Source: Gramella sp. MAR_2010_147
GTDB taxonomy: Bacteria; Bacteroidota; Bacteroidia; Flavobacteriales; Flavobacteriaceae
Direction of reading: 5' to 3'
Assembly (NCBI RefSeq): GCF_900105135.1
Contig: NZ_LT629741.1
Coordinates: 2,232,001 to 2,296,000, forward strand
Length of the DNA stretch: 64,000 nt
A program made the position numbers and the translations under genes. The notes under the pieces were generated by a model. The model had not been told where the DNA came from. It searched no databases and saw nothing but the letters and a program-made list of their open reading frames with translations. This document shows positions 50,535-59,370 of the stretch, piece after piece (within the stretch, counting starts at the first letter, position 1; each line of letters opens with the position of its first letter).

Positions 50535-51413
50535 TTAAGGTAATATTGATTGTTGAATTTCTGAAGTTTCCCTTTTACTAATAATGAGAGACGCGGCCCC
50601 CAGAAGCGCGGTATTCTCCATATCAGAAGGTTTGATCACCAGCTGATCCAGTACTTTTTTAAACGGAAAATCACTGATGGTTCTTTTAAGCTGAGCTTCA
50701 AAGAATTTAAAAGATTTACTCACCGAGCCGCCAAGAAAGATCGCTTCAGGGGAAAGGATAAAAAGTATCGTTTTGATCGCATTTCCTAAATGGATTCCAA
50801 ATTCTTCTAAAATCCTCAAGGCTTCCTCGTCGCCTTTTTCAGCTTTTAGATATAAATCTGTTCCTTTCACATCATATTCTCTTCTGAAGAATTTACCACT
50901 GCAGTAATCTTCAATAGTTTTATCCAGATAAGGTAGGCTTCCAAGTTCTCCTGCACTGGAAAAACTGCCGGAATAAAGCTGATTGTTAGCGATGATTCCC
51001 GTACCAAATCCAGTCCCCATGGTGATCCCTACCATATTAGTATATTTTTTACCTTCTCCCAGAGTTTTTTCCCCAAGAGCAAAAACGTTCGCATCGTTGG
51101 TAATTTTTACAGGGATTTTAAAATGTTTTTCCAGATGCTTTTTAAGGTGAACTTCTTTCCAGGAGGAAATATTTAAAAGATCATAGACAACGCCTTCTTT
51201 TTCGTCCACCAAACCAGGAACGCCAATCCCTATACCTTCAAAATCATGTTTACCTAAAGCTTCTATCTCTTTAATAATATTTAGAACGATATCTTCTTTG
51301 GATGAGCCTGAAAGTGTGGGAAACGTTTTTTCATGAATAACTTTTGATTCCTGAACAATCCCGAGTTGTATTTTGGTTCCACCTATATCAATACCAAGTA
51401 TTTTCTTTTTCAT
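50535..51413 (-). CDS. ROK-family sugar kinase (probable amino-sugar kinase)
   Basis: ATP-dependent sugar kinase of 292 aa with DIGGTKIQLGIV (phosphate 1), GIGVPGLVDEKEG, TNDANVFALGE (catalytic Asp) and GITMGTGFGTGII (phosphate 2). The usual ROK zinc motif CxCGxxGC is missing: the corresponding stretch, SLPYLDKTIEDYCSGKFF, has a single Cys. No HTH is present, so it is an enzyme rather than a repressor. The operon with murQ makes GlcNAc and/or MurNAc the likely substrates, comparable in role to MurK. It heads the operon kinase-MFS-creatininase-GH20-murQ. Confidence 0.88.
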   Translation of the reverse strand: MKKKILGIDIGGTKIQLGIVQESKVIHEKTFPTLSGSSKEDIVLNIIKEIEALGKHDFEGIGIGVPGLVDEKEGVVYDLLNISSWKEVHLKKHLEKHFKIPVKITNDANVFALGEKTLGEGKKYTNMVGITMGTGFGTGIIANNQLYSGSFSSAGELGSLPYLDKTIEDYCSGKFFRREYDVKGTDLYLKAEKGDEEALRILEEFGIHLGNAIKTILFILSPEAIFLGGSVSKSFKFFEAQLKRTISDFPFKKVLDQLVIKPSDMENTALLGAASLIISKRETSEIQQSILP

Positions 51414-51509
51414 TTACTGCATTTTGACAGAAATCATCAAGGCTTTTTTATTAAAAATAACAAATGAGCAACGACAAATTATGTATAAATTTATAATATA
51501 AACAAATTC

Positions 51510-51530
51510 TTTTATAAAATTTTTATAAAA
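51510..51530. promoter_or_regulatory. candidate ROK operator of the sugar-kinase operon
   Basis: Two perfect copies of the palindrome TTTTATAAAA (51510-51519, 51521-51530) on an 11-base period, one helical turn. A degenerate version lies before the ROK regulator gene (27488-27508). Confidence 0.4.
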
Positions 51531-51615
51531 GTTATTTAGAATAGCGGATTATTATACAATGTTAACAGAAAAGATTGTCAATCCAGAATTATTCTCTCAA
51601 GAGATACAAATAAAC

Positions 51616-51623
51616 TATATTTG
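51616..51623 (+). promoter_or_regulatory. -7 element of lepA
   Basis: TATATTTG matches TAnnTTTG perfectly, 52 bases before the lepA ATG. The nearest upstream TTG is too far away to be a proper -33 box. Confidence 0.45.
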
Positions 51624-51675
51624 CAAACTTAAATCTGTTAATTATTTTTCTATTAATTAACCAGAAAAACTGAAG

Positions 51676-53472
51676 ATGAAGAACATTCGAAATTTTTGCA
51701 TCATTGCACATATAGATCACGGGAAAAGTACCCTGGCCGATCGTTTATTGGATTTTACGGGAGCTGTAACCGAAAGGGAAAAACAGGAACAACTCCTGGA
51801 TAGCATGGACCTTGAACGCGAACGAGGGATCACGATCAAATCTCACGCAATCCAGATGGATTATGTTCATGAAGGCGAAGAATTCGTATTAAACCTTATC
51901 GATACTCCTGGTCACGTAGATTTCTCTTACGAAGTTTCGAGATCTATCGCGGCCTGCGAAGGAGCTTTATTAGTAGTAGATGCCGCTCAGAGTATACAGG
52001 CACAAACAATTTCGAATTTATATCTGGCTTTAGAAAATGACCTGGAAATTATTCCGGTTTTAAATAAAGTAGATCTTCCAAGTGCAAATCCTGAAGAAGT
52101 GACCGATGATATCGTAGATCTTTTAGGTTGCGATCCTTCTGAAGTGATTCCTGCCAGTGCAAAAACCGGACTTGGAATCAAGGAAATTCTGGATGCCATC
52201 ATCAATCGTATTCCTGCACCCAGCGGGAAAGTGGATGCGCCTTTAAGAGCCTTGATATTTGACTCGGTTTATAACCCTTTCAGAGGTGTGGAAACTTATT
52301 TCAGGGTGATCAATGGTTCAATCAGGAAAGGAGAAAAAATTAAATTTGTTGCTACAGATAAGACCTATGATGCAGATGAGGTAGGAACGCTTCGTTTAAA
52401 ACAATTTCCTCGAAAAGAGATAAAAACCGGAGATGTAGGTTACCTAATCACTGGAATTAAGGACGCTCGTGAGGTAAAGGTAGGAGATACTATTACCAGC
52501 GCTGCGAATCCTACAACAGAAGCTGTAGCTGGTTTTGAAGATGTAAAACCAATGGTATTCGCCGGAATCTATCCGGTAGATACTGAAGATTATGAGGAGC
52601 TTAGAGCTTCTATGGAAAAATTGCAGCTAAATGATGCTTCGCTGGTGTTTACACCTGAAAGTTCTGCTGCTCTTGGATTTGGTTTCAGATGTGGATTCCT
52701 TGGGATGCTCCATCTTGAAATTATTCAGGAAAGACTCGAACGTGAATTTGACATGACCGTGATCACCACGGTTCCTAACGTGTCTTATCACGCTTATACG
52801 AACAAAAATCCCGATGATGTGATTTTGGTAAATAATCCATCAGATCTTCCCGAACCTTCAAGTTTAAATAGGGTAGAAGAGCCTTTTATTAAGGCTACGA
52901 TCATTACCAAAGCAGATTATGTAGGGAATGTGATGTCACTTTGTATTGAAAAAAGGGGAGAGATCACTAATCAGACCTATTTGACTACCGAGCGAGTTGA
53001 ACTAACTTTTGATATGCCATTAGCAGAGATCGTTTTTGATTTTTACGATCGCTTAAAGACCGTTTCAAGAGGTTATGCATCTTTTGATTATGCTCCAATT
53101 GGATTAAGGCAGTCTAAACTGGTAAAAGTAGATATGCTCCTAAATGCGAATATAGTGGATGCACTCTCAGCATTATTACATGTGGACAATGCCTACGATA
53201 TAGGAAAGAAAATGTGTGAGAAGCTAAAAGAATTGATCCCGAGACAACAATTTGATATTCCAATTCAGGCAGCCATCGGCGCAAAGATCATTGCCAGGGA
53301 GACTGTAAAAGCTCTTCGTAAGGATGTTACCGCAAAATGTTACGGTGGTGATATTTCCCGTAAAAGGAAACTTCTTGAAAAGCAGAAAAAAGGTAAAAAA
53401 CGTATGCGCCAGGTAGGTAATGTGGAAATTCCTCAGGAAGCGTTTATGGCAGTACTTAAGTTGAACGACTAG
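51676..53472 (+). CDS. lepA: elongation factor 4 (back-translocating GTPase)
   Basis: Translational GTPase, 598 aa, full length. G1 AHIDHGKST, switch I/G2 [11 protein letters not shown]3 DTPGHVDF, G4 NKVDLP, G5 PASAKTG. Domains II, III and V follow as in EF-G, and the LepA-specific C-terminal domain ends [25 protein letters not shown]. Single-gene unit with a promoter box at 51616. Confidence 0.97.
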   Translation: MKNIRNFCIIAHIDHGKSTLADRLLDFTGAVTEREKQEQLLDSMDLERERGITIKSHAIQMDYVHEGEEFVLNLIDTPGHVDFSYEVSRSIAACEGALLVVDAAQSIQAQTISNLYLALENDLEIIPVLNKVDLPSANPEEVTDDIVDLLGCDPSEVIPASAKTGLGIKEILDAIINRIPAPSGKVDAPLRALIFDSVYNPFRGVETYFRVINGSIRKGEKIKFVATDKTYDADEVGTLRLKQFPRKEIKTGDVGYLITGIKDAREVKVGDTITSAANPTTEAVAGFEDVKPMVFAGIYPVDTEDYEELRASMEKLQLNDASLVFTPESSAALGFGFRCGFLGMLHLEIIQERLEREFDMTVITTVPNVSYHAYTNKNPDDVILVNNPSDLPEPSSLNRVEEPFIKATIITKADYVGNVMSLCIEKRGEITNQTYLTTERVELTFDMPLAEIVFDFYDRLKTVSRGYASFDYAPIGLRQSKLVKVDMLLNANIVDALSALLHVDNAYDIGKKMCEKLKELIPRQQFDIPIQAAIGAKIIARETVKALRKDVTAKCYGGDISRKRKLLEKQKKGKKRMRQVGNVEIPQEAFMAVLKLND

Positions 53473-53535
53473 TATTAGTTCGGAGCTTTCAGTTCAGAGT
53501 TCGGTGTTGTTATCCGTCTTTCAATAAATATTGTT

Positions 53536-53871
53536 TTAACCCGGAGATATCATCTTTGATATTTCAGTCAAGCTTGTACGCATTGTTATTTGGTGATGCG
53601 AACTTATATATTTCTGTCTTTCAGCTATAGTAGTACATACTATATATTCTTTCAGAGAACTGGAAGCTATTCCCAGATATCTGGCAAATTCTCTTTTGGA
53701 ACCACCAGAGCCTTCAGCAATATTCAATGATATTGAAACTGCCGCTCTCCTAAATTGGGAAATTAAACCATAGGTTTCTTCCTTTGGAAAATCCTTTGTG
53801 ATGTTATAAATATAATCTGTAAACACTATTGATTTTTGATATACCTCTAATTCTTCAAATTTGAATTTCAT
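53536..53871 (-). CDS. four-helix-bundle protein (S23/IVP family), C-terminus frameshifted
   Basis: A 111-aa helical protein of the S23 family, related to proteins encoded in 23S rRNA intervening sequences and to retroelement Avd proteins. Core motif QFRRAAVSISLNIAEGSGGSK is intact. The expected end ISGLKQYLLKDG is present in another frame: an extra dinucleotide (GAGA at 53544-53547 on the plus strand) shifts the frame after residue Ile and gives SPG-stop instead; undoing it would extend the gene to 53510. Family C-termini vary, so the product may still fold. The gene is bracketed by imperfect inverted repeats rich in GAACT (about 53474-53507 and 53978-54013). Confidence 0.8.
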   Translation of the reverse strand: MKFKFEELEVYQKSIVFTDYIYNITKDFPKEETYGLISQFRRAAVSISLNIAEGSGGSKREFARYLGIASSSLKEYIVCTTIAERQKYISSHHQITMRTSLTEISKMISPG

Positions 53872-54017
53872 AAGTCTGAAGATAATATTATTCTAATTCA
53901 ACTCAATTACCACTAGCGTTTAATCATTTTTAGGAAGTTTTTATTTTTGTAAATTAAAAGGATTAAACCTCAGAAATAAAAACCACGAACTACGAACTAG
54001 AAAACTACAGACAAGAA

Positions 54018-54782
54018 ATGGCCGGACATAGTAAATGGGCGAATATAAAGCATAGGAAAGGAGCACAGGATAAGAAACGGGCGAAACAATTTACCAGGGC
54101 GATCAAAGAGATCACGGTAGCTGTAAAAGAGGGTGGAGGTCCAGATCCGGAAACAAATCCCTCACTGAGAAATGCTGTTCAAAATGCCAAGGGTGTGAAT
54201 ATGCCCAAAGATACTATTGAAAGAGCTATAAAGAAGGCGAGTGGTGCAGATGCCGATAATTATGAAACGGTCACTTTTGAAGGCTATGGTCCAAACGGAA
54301 TTGCAATTTTCGTAGAATGTACTACAGATAATACCAATAGAACAGTGGCTTCGGTAAGATCTATATTTTCAAAGAATGCTGGTAGTCTTGGAACCAATGG
54401 TTCTCTCGAATTTCTTTTCGATAAAAAAGGTGTGTTTACCCTCGAAAAAGAAAGTATTGAAAAAGATCTCGACGAGTTAGAGCTGGAGTTAATTGAAGGT
54501 GGTGCCAGTAAATTTGAGAAAGAAGATGAATTCTTGACTGTTTATACTGAATTTACAGACTTTGGACTGATGTCCTCAAAGTTGGAGGAGCTTGAACTGG
54601 AGCCAAAAAATTCTGAAGTACAGCGAATTCCGATAAATACCGTTGAATTACCTGTAGATGATGCTATTAAAATCCTGAATCTGGTAGAAAAGTTCGAAGA
54701 TGATGATGACGTTCAGAATGTTTATCATAATCTTGAAATCACCGATGACTTAATTGAGGAAATGGAAAAGCAGGAGGATTAA
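54018..54782 (+). CDS. YebC/PmpR (TACO1) family protein
   Basis: Member of the YebC family: 254 aa opening MAGHSKWANIKHRKGAQDKKRAKQ, with GGGPDPETNPSLRNAV and FEGYGPNGIAIFVECTTDN. Recent work on the family points to help with translation of proline-rich stretches, earlier work to transcription control; either way it acts in the cytoplasm. Its stop shares TTAA with the convergent antiporter gene. Confidence 0.95.
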   Translation: MAGHSKWANIKHRKGAQDKKRAKQFTRAIKEITVAVKEGGGPDPETNPSLRNAVQNAKGVNMPKDTIERAIKKASGADADNYETVTFEGYGPNGIAIFVECTTDNTNRTVASVRSIFSKNAGSLGTNGSLEFLFDKKGVFTLEKESIEKDLDELELELIEGGASKFEKEDEFLTVYTEFTDFGLMSSKLEELELEPKNSEVQRIPINTVELPVDDAIKILNLVEKFEDDDDVQNVYHNLEITDDLIEEMEKQED

Positions 54783-56647
54783 TCCTGCTTGATATTTTCT
54801 TTTATATTTTCTTTTTCTTCGCTATCTCCCTGCTCAATTTGCTTTCCTAAGTAAACCAGCATAAAACCTTCCTCAATCTCAACGTCCATACTATTAGAAG
54901 GGATAATACTCAATTCTCCTTCGTTATTCTTGACAAATAGCGGAATAATGTCAGAATCTGTCTTACTAATCTCTATCAAGCCTTCATAATGTTCTTTGGA
55001 GTTGAGATCCATCTCATGAATAGAAGGATATTTACGGGCAAGATTCGTAAGTTTTATATAATCATCTGTTTGAGAAAATAAACCTTCTTTTGGATTATTC
55101 TCAGGATCATCCATTTCATCGGAAGAAACGACTCTAAAAGAACCATTTTCTCCAAAATGTTTTCTGAATTTTTCAATAGCATTGGTATTCACTTCAGAAT
55201 TCCCTGTTAGAGCCATTAAATAGCCCACATCACTTAATTCTATATTGTTGATAAGATCATCTGAATATACATTTTCCTGAATCGCATCCAGGCCAAGTTC
55301 TCTTGCTTTTTTGATATTTGAACCATTACTGTCTATAAGTACCACATGTCTCTTATTCTTTTTCAGGTAAGCTCCAATTAATCTGGAAATAGTTGAAGCA
55401 CCAATGATCAATATTCCCTGAGAATTTTTCAGAAAAACACCTACCAGTTGCGCAAATAGTCTTGCGGTGGTTGCATTCAATAATACAGTACCAAGCACGA
55501 TCATAAATACCAGTGGAGTGATATATTCAGCCCCGGGAACTCCCTGGTTTGCGAGTTCAATACCAAAAAGTGAAGCGATACCGGCAGCTACAATACCACG
55601 AGGACCTACCCAGCTTATAAATAATTTTTCATTGGTCTTTAAAGAAGAGCCAATACTACTCACAAATACACCCAGGGGTCTCACTACTAGTACAACGGTG
55701 GCAAATAGTATGAGTGCTTTAATATCATAAACCAGCATAAGGTCTTCCATATTAATATTAGCCGCAAGGAGTATAAAGAGGATAGAGATTAAAAGAACGC
55801 TAAGAGATTCTTTGAAATAAAGCAATTCTTTCAGGTTTGGTAAATTGATATTTCCCATCACCATACCCATGACCACCACGGCTAATAGTCCGCTTTCATG
55901 AGCAAACATATCGGCCAGTACAAAAACACCAAGCACGGTGGCGAGTGTAAGTACATTTAAAAGATAGTGAGGAATTACATTCTTCTTAATGGCGAAGGCT
56001 AGTGCATGTGCAAAAGTAAATCCGAAAGTAAAACCAAAAAGTACAATCTTACCAAACTCTAATAATGCGGTTTCGGTAAACTCGGTTCCGGTACCTGCAC
56101 TAATAAATTCAAACATTAATACGGCTACTAAAGCACCAATGGGATCAATAAGAATCCCTTCCCATTTTAAGATCGCTGAAACATCCTTTTTCAACGGAAT
56201 ATTCCGAAGAATAGGAGTAATTACTGTAGGTCCTGTTACTATAATTAGAGCCGCGAATAAAAAGCTAATCTGCCAGCTGAGATCAAAGATAAAGTGGGCG
56301 GCCACCCCTGCACCAAAAAAAGTAACAATTACGGCGATGGTAATTAGTTTTAATATTACAGGTCCAACATTAAGGATTTCTCCCTTTCTAAGAGTTAATC
56401 CTCCTTCAAAAAGAATGATACCTATGGCCAGCGAAACAAAATAGAAAAGCCCCTTTCCCGGAAACAGACCTGAGGTTCCATCCCAAATAGGTTCGATTAA
56501 TTTAGAACCGTCTACGGTAAAGAAGGTAGAGAGAGGTCCAACTGAAAGTCCAATAAGTATAAGTGGTAGAATTGCAGGAATTTTAAACCGCCATGCCAAC
56601 CACTGAGCCAAAATACCCAAAATCACTATTCCCGCTAATTCAATCAT
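54779..56647 (-). CDS. cation:proton antiporter (CPA) with TrkA-N domain
   Basis: A 622-aa inner-membrane antiporter. About 12-13 membrane segments (residues 1-405) include GIILFEGGLTLRKGEI and TGPTVITPILRNIPLK, with the family Asp in KWEGILIDPIGAL. A cytoplasmic TrkA-N Rossmann domain follows (about 412-535, GILIIGASTISRLIGAYL) and a small C-terminal domain. It exchanges Na+ or K+ for H+, gated by a nucleotide. Stop overlaps the yebC stop by 4 bases. Confidence 0.9.
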   Translation of the reverse strand: MIELAGIVILGILAQWLAWRFKIPAILPLILIGLSVGPLSTFFTVDGSKLIEPIWDGTSGLFPGKGLFYFVSLAIGIILFEGGLTLRKGEILNVGPVILKLITIAVIVTFFGAGVAAHFIFDLSWQISFLFAALIIVTGPTVITPILRNIPLKKDVSAILKWEGILIDPIGALVAVLMFEFISAGTGTEFTETALLEFGKIVLFGFTFGFTFAHALAFAIKKNVIPHYLLNVLTLATVLGVFVLADMFAHESGLLAVVVMGMVMGNINLPNLKELLYFKESLSVLLISILFILLAANINMEDLMLVYDIKALILFATVVLVVRPLGVFVSSIGSSLKTNEKLFISWVGPRGIVAAGIASLFGIELANQGVPGAEYITPLVFMIVLGTVLLNATTARLFAQLVGVFLKNSQGILIIGASTISRLIGAYLKKNKRHVVLIDSNGSNIKKARELGLDAIQENVYSDDLINNIELSDVGYLMALTGNSEVNTNAIEKFRKHFGENGSFRVVSSDEMDDPENNPKEGLFSQTDDYIKLTNLARKYPSIHEMDLNSKEHYEGLIEISKTDSDIIPLFVKNNEGELSIIPSNSMDVEIEEGFMLVYLGKQIEQGDSEEKENIKENIKQD

Positions 56648-56811
56648 AAGTTCCTCGTTTACTAATAGAAGCTAAAAATATTAAAAATGTTTAACTCTGA
56701 AAGCTTATTATCTCAAGGCTTTCATAAAATTGATCCTGTTAAATGAAATGAAAATAATTCGAAAAGGCTACAAGATTTTCTATTTTGCAGATAATTTTTA
56801 AAAATCATGCA

Positions 56812-57675
56812 ATGAAACTATATCCTATTGAAGCTGGAAATTTCAAACTTGACGGTGGAGCGATGTTTGGTGTCGTACCCAAAAGCCTCTGGACAAGAAC
56901 AAATCCGGCAGACTCTAATAATATGATAGACATTGCAGCGCGCTGTTTACTTATTGAAGATGGTGACAGACTTATGCTGATAGATACCGGAATGGGCGAT
57001 AAGCAAAGTGAAAAATTCTTTGGTTATTACTATCGGTGGGGAGATCATAGTATAGATAAATCATTAAAAAAATACGGTTTTCACCGGGATGATATTACCG
57101 ATATTTTTATGACACATCTTCATTTTGACCATTGTGGAGGGAGTATTCAATGGAATAAAGACCGAACAGGCTATGAACCAGCTTTCAAAAATGCCCGTTT
57201 TTGGAGCAATAAAGACCACTGGTTATGGGCAACCCAACCCAATGATCGGGAAAAAGCTTCTTTCCTTAAGGAAAATATCATTCCCATGGAACAAAGTGGT
57301 AAACTCCATTTTATTGAAAAAGAGGAGGATAAAGATTTTCAGCATTACGAAAATCTTGGTTTTGGCGTATTATTTGTAGATGGACATACAGATAAGCAAA
57401 TGATCCCACATATTGAATATAAAGGAAAAAAGCTTGTTTTTATGGCAGATCTACTGCCAACTGCCGGGCATATTCCTCTACCATTCGTTATGGGGTATGA
57501 CACCAGGCCTTTGCTCACTTTGCCAGAGAAAAAGAAATTTTTGGAAACGGCAGCAGATGAAAATTATTATCTGTTTATGGAACATGATGCTCATAATGAA
57601 ATTATAACCCTAAAAAACACAGAGAAAGGTGTTAGGCTGGATAAAACGCATACCTTCAACGAATTATTTAACTAA
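56812..57675 (+). CDS. MBL-fold metallo-hydrolase
   Basis: A 287-aa metallo-beta-lactamase-fold protein with HLHFDHCGGS as the metal motif, further ligands in VDGHTDKQM and MADLLP, and a final His in MEHDAHNE. The ATG at 56812 is preferred to a TTG 27 bases earlier, because MKLYPIEAGNFKLDGGAMFG is a typical opening. It is likely a cytoplasmic hydrolase of lactones, thioesters or similar; substrate unknown. It is followed after 8 bases by the S8 protease gene. Confidence 0.88.
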   Translation: MKLYPIEAGNFKLDGGAMFGVVPKSLWTRTNPADSNNMIDIAARCLLIEDGDRLMLIDTGMGDKQSEKFFGYYYRWGDHSIDKSLKKYGFHRDDITDIFMTHLHFDHCGGSIQWNKDRTGYEPAFKNARFWSNKDHWLWATQPNDREKASFLKENIIPMEQSGKLHFIEKEEDKDFQHYENLGFGVLFVDGHTDKQMIPHIEYKGKKLVFMADLLPTAGHIPLPFVMGYDTRPLLTLPEKKKFLETAADENYYLFMEHDAHNEIITLKNTEKGVRLDKTHTFNELFN

Positions 57676-57683
57676 ACAAACAT

Positions 57684-59369
57684 ATGAAGATTCCCTATTT
57701 TAAATCATTTCTATCTCTACTTGCAGCAGGTATTATTACTGGTTGTAGCAGTACAGCCCCTAGTGTAGTTTCTACACCGGTTAGTAACATAGATTCTATT
57801 CCTCTAAAAGTTCAGGATCTATCAGACGCCCAGCTAAAAGACTGGACAAATGCCGATCTTATTACGGATACTATTCCAGGAATGAGTGTAAATAAAGCTT
57901 ATGCTGAAATTATTAAAAATAATAGACCTTCCCCAGTAATTGTAGGGGTAATAGACAGCGGTGTAGATATAGATCATGAAGACCTTAAAGGGGTGCTTTG
58001 GACAAATGCTGATGAAATTCCTGGGAACGGGAAAGACGATGATAATAATGGTTATATAGATGATATTCATGGATGGAATTTTTTAGGGGATGCAGTCGCA
58101 GAGAATATGGAGTATACCCGTATTTATAAAAGATTGAAGCCTAAATATGAAGGTAAATCTGAAAGTAGTATCAGCACGGCAGATCGTGAAGAATTCAATA
58201 CTTATAAAGCGGCAAAAGCTGAATATGATAAAGAATATGCTGAAGCGGTAGATACCAGGGAACAGTATCTTCAGATTCAAAGTCAGATCACTGCGGCGCA
58301 TAATGCTGTTTCAAAAGAATTAGGTACTGAAGATTATACAAAAGAGCAACTTTCAGATTTTAAACCTCAGTCCCAGCAAATGACTCAGTATAAATCTATA
58401 CTTACTCAAATTCAGTATAACGTAAACGAGAATATTCCGGAGGCCCTCACAGAGCTTGAAGAAGCCATAGATTATTATAAAGATCGTCTTGCAACCCATT
58501 TTAATATGGATCTGGACGGGCGTGCTAAAGTAGGAGACGATCCTTACGATATCACTGATACCAATTATGGAAACAACGAAGTTCAGGGGCCAGAAGCAGA
58601 TAAGGAGAATGTAAAACATGGTACTCACGTTGCAGGGATCATCGCAGCAGATCGATCTAATAATATCGGTTTTAAAGGAGTTTCGGGTAACGCAAAAATT
58701 CTTGTGGTGAGGGCAGTTCCAGATGGAGATGAGTATGACAAGGATATTGCCTTAGGAATTAGATATGCCGTAGATAATGGAGCAAAAGTGATCAATACCA
58801 GTTTTGGTAAATATTTTTCTCCGAACCCGGAATGGGTTATAGATGCGATTAAATATGCTGCTGATAACGACGTCCTTATTGTGAATGCTGCAGGAAATGA
58901 GGGAATTGATCTTGACACAAACAGAGTGTACCCAAACGATCAGGATCCTTCAAACTCCAATGAAATAGCAGATAATTTCCTAACCGTTGGAGCACTGAAT
59001 TACGAATATGGATCAGGTCTGGTTGCAGATTTCTCAAATTATGGAAAATCTAACGTAGATGTTTTTGCACCTGGAACCAAAATATGGTCTACCACTCCAA
59101 ATAATACTTATGAGTATTTACAAGGAACTTCTATGGCTTCACCGGCAGTTGCCGGGATCGCAGCCATCATCAGAGGTTATTATCCACAGCTTTCCGCAGC
59201 ACAGGTAAAACAAGTGATAATGGACAGTGGTCTAACAACCAAAGCGACGGTAATCGTAGGTGGGGATACTAACAATACTAAAAAATTTGATAATTTGTCT
59301 ATTTCAGGAAAAATGGCAAACCTTTATAACGCACTAATTTTAGCTGACCAAATCTCGAAAAATAAATAA
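57684..59369 (+). CDS. S8 (subtilase) family serine protease lipoprotein
   Basis: A 561-aa exported protease, lipid-anchored via Cys21 (TGCSS). Triad: Asp91 in VGVIDSGVD, His312 in KHGTHVAG and Ser in GTSMASPAVAG, with the oxyanion Asn in NAAGNEG. Between Asp and His there is an insertion of about 190 residues (140-280 mostly charged and helical, for example SSISTADREEFNTYKAAKAEYD), so the usual spacing of about 30 residues is greatly enlarged. It lies between the MBL hydrolase and M1 peptidase genes with spacings of 8 and 1 bases. Confidence 0.93.
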   Translation: MKIPYFKSFLSLLAAGIITGCSSTAPSVVSTPVSNIDSIPLKVQDLSDAQLKDWTNADLITDTIPGMSVNKAYAEIIKNNRPSPVIVGVIDSGVDIDHEDLKGVLWTNADEIPGNGKDDDNNGYIDDIHGWNFLGDAVAENMEYTRIYKRLKPKYEGKSESSISTADREEFNTYKAAKAEYDKEYAEAVDTREQYLQIQSQITAAHNAVSKELGTEDYTKEQLSDFKPQSQQMTQYKSILTQIQYNVNENIPEALTELEEAIDYYKDRLATHFNMDLDGRAKVGDDPYDITDTNYGNNEVQGPEADKENVKHGTHVAGIIAADRSNNIGFKGVSGNAKILVVRAVPDGDEYDKDIALGIRYAVDNGAKVINTSFGKYFSPNPEWVIDAIKYAADNDVLIVNAAGNEGIDLDTNRVYPNDQDPSNSNEIADNFLTVGALNYEYGSGLVADFSNYGKSNVDVFAPGTKIWSTTPNNTYEYLQGTSMASPAVAGIAAIIRGYYPQLSAAQVKQVIMDSGLTTKATVIVGGDTNNTKKFDNLSISGKMANLYNALILADQISKNK

Positions 59370-59370
59370 A

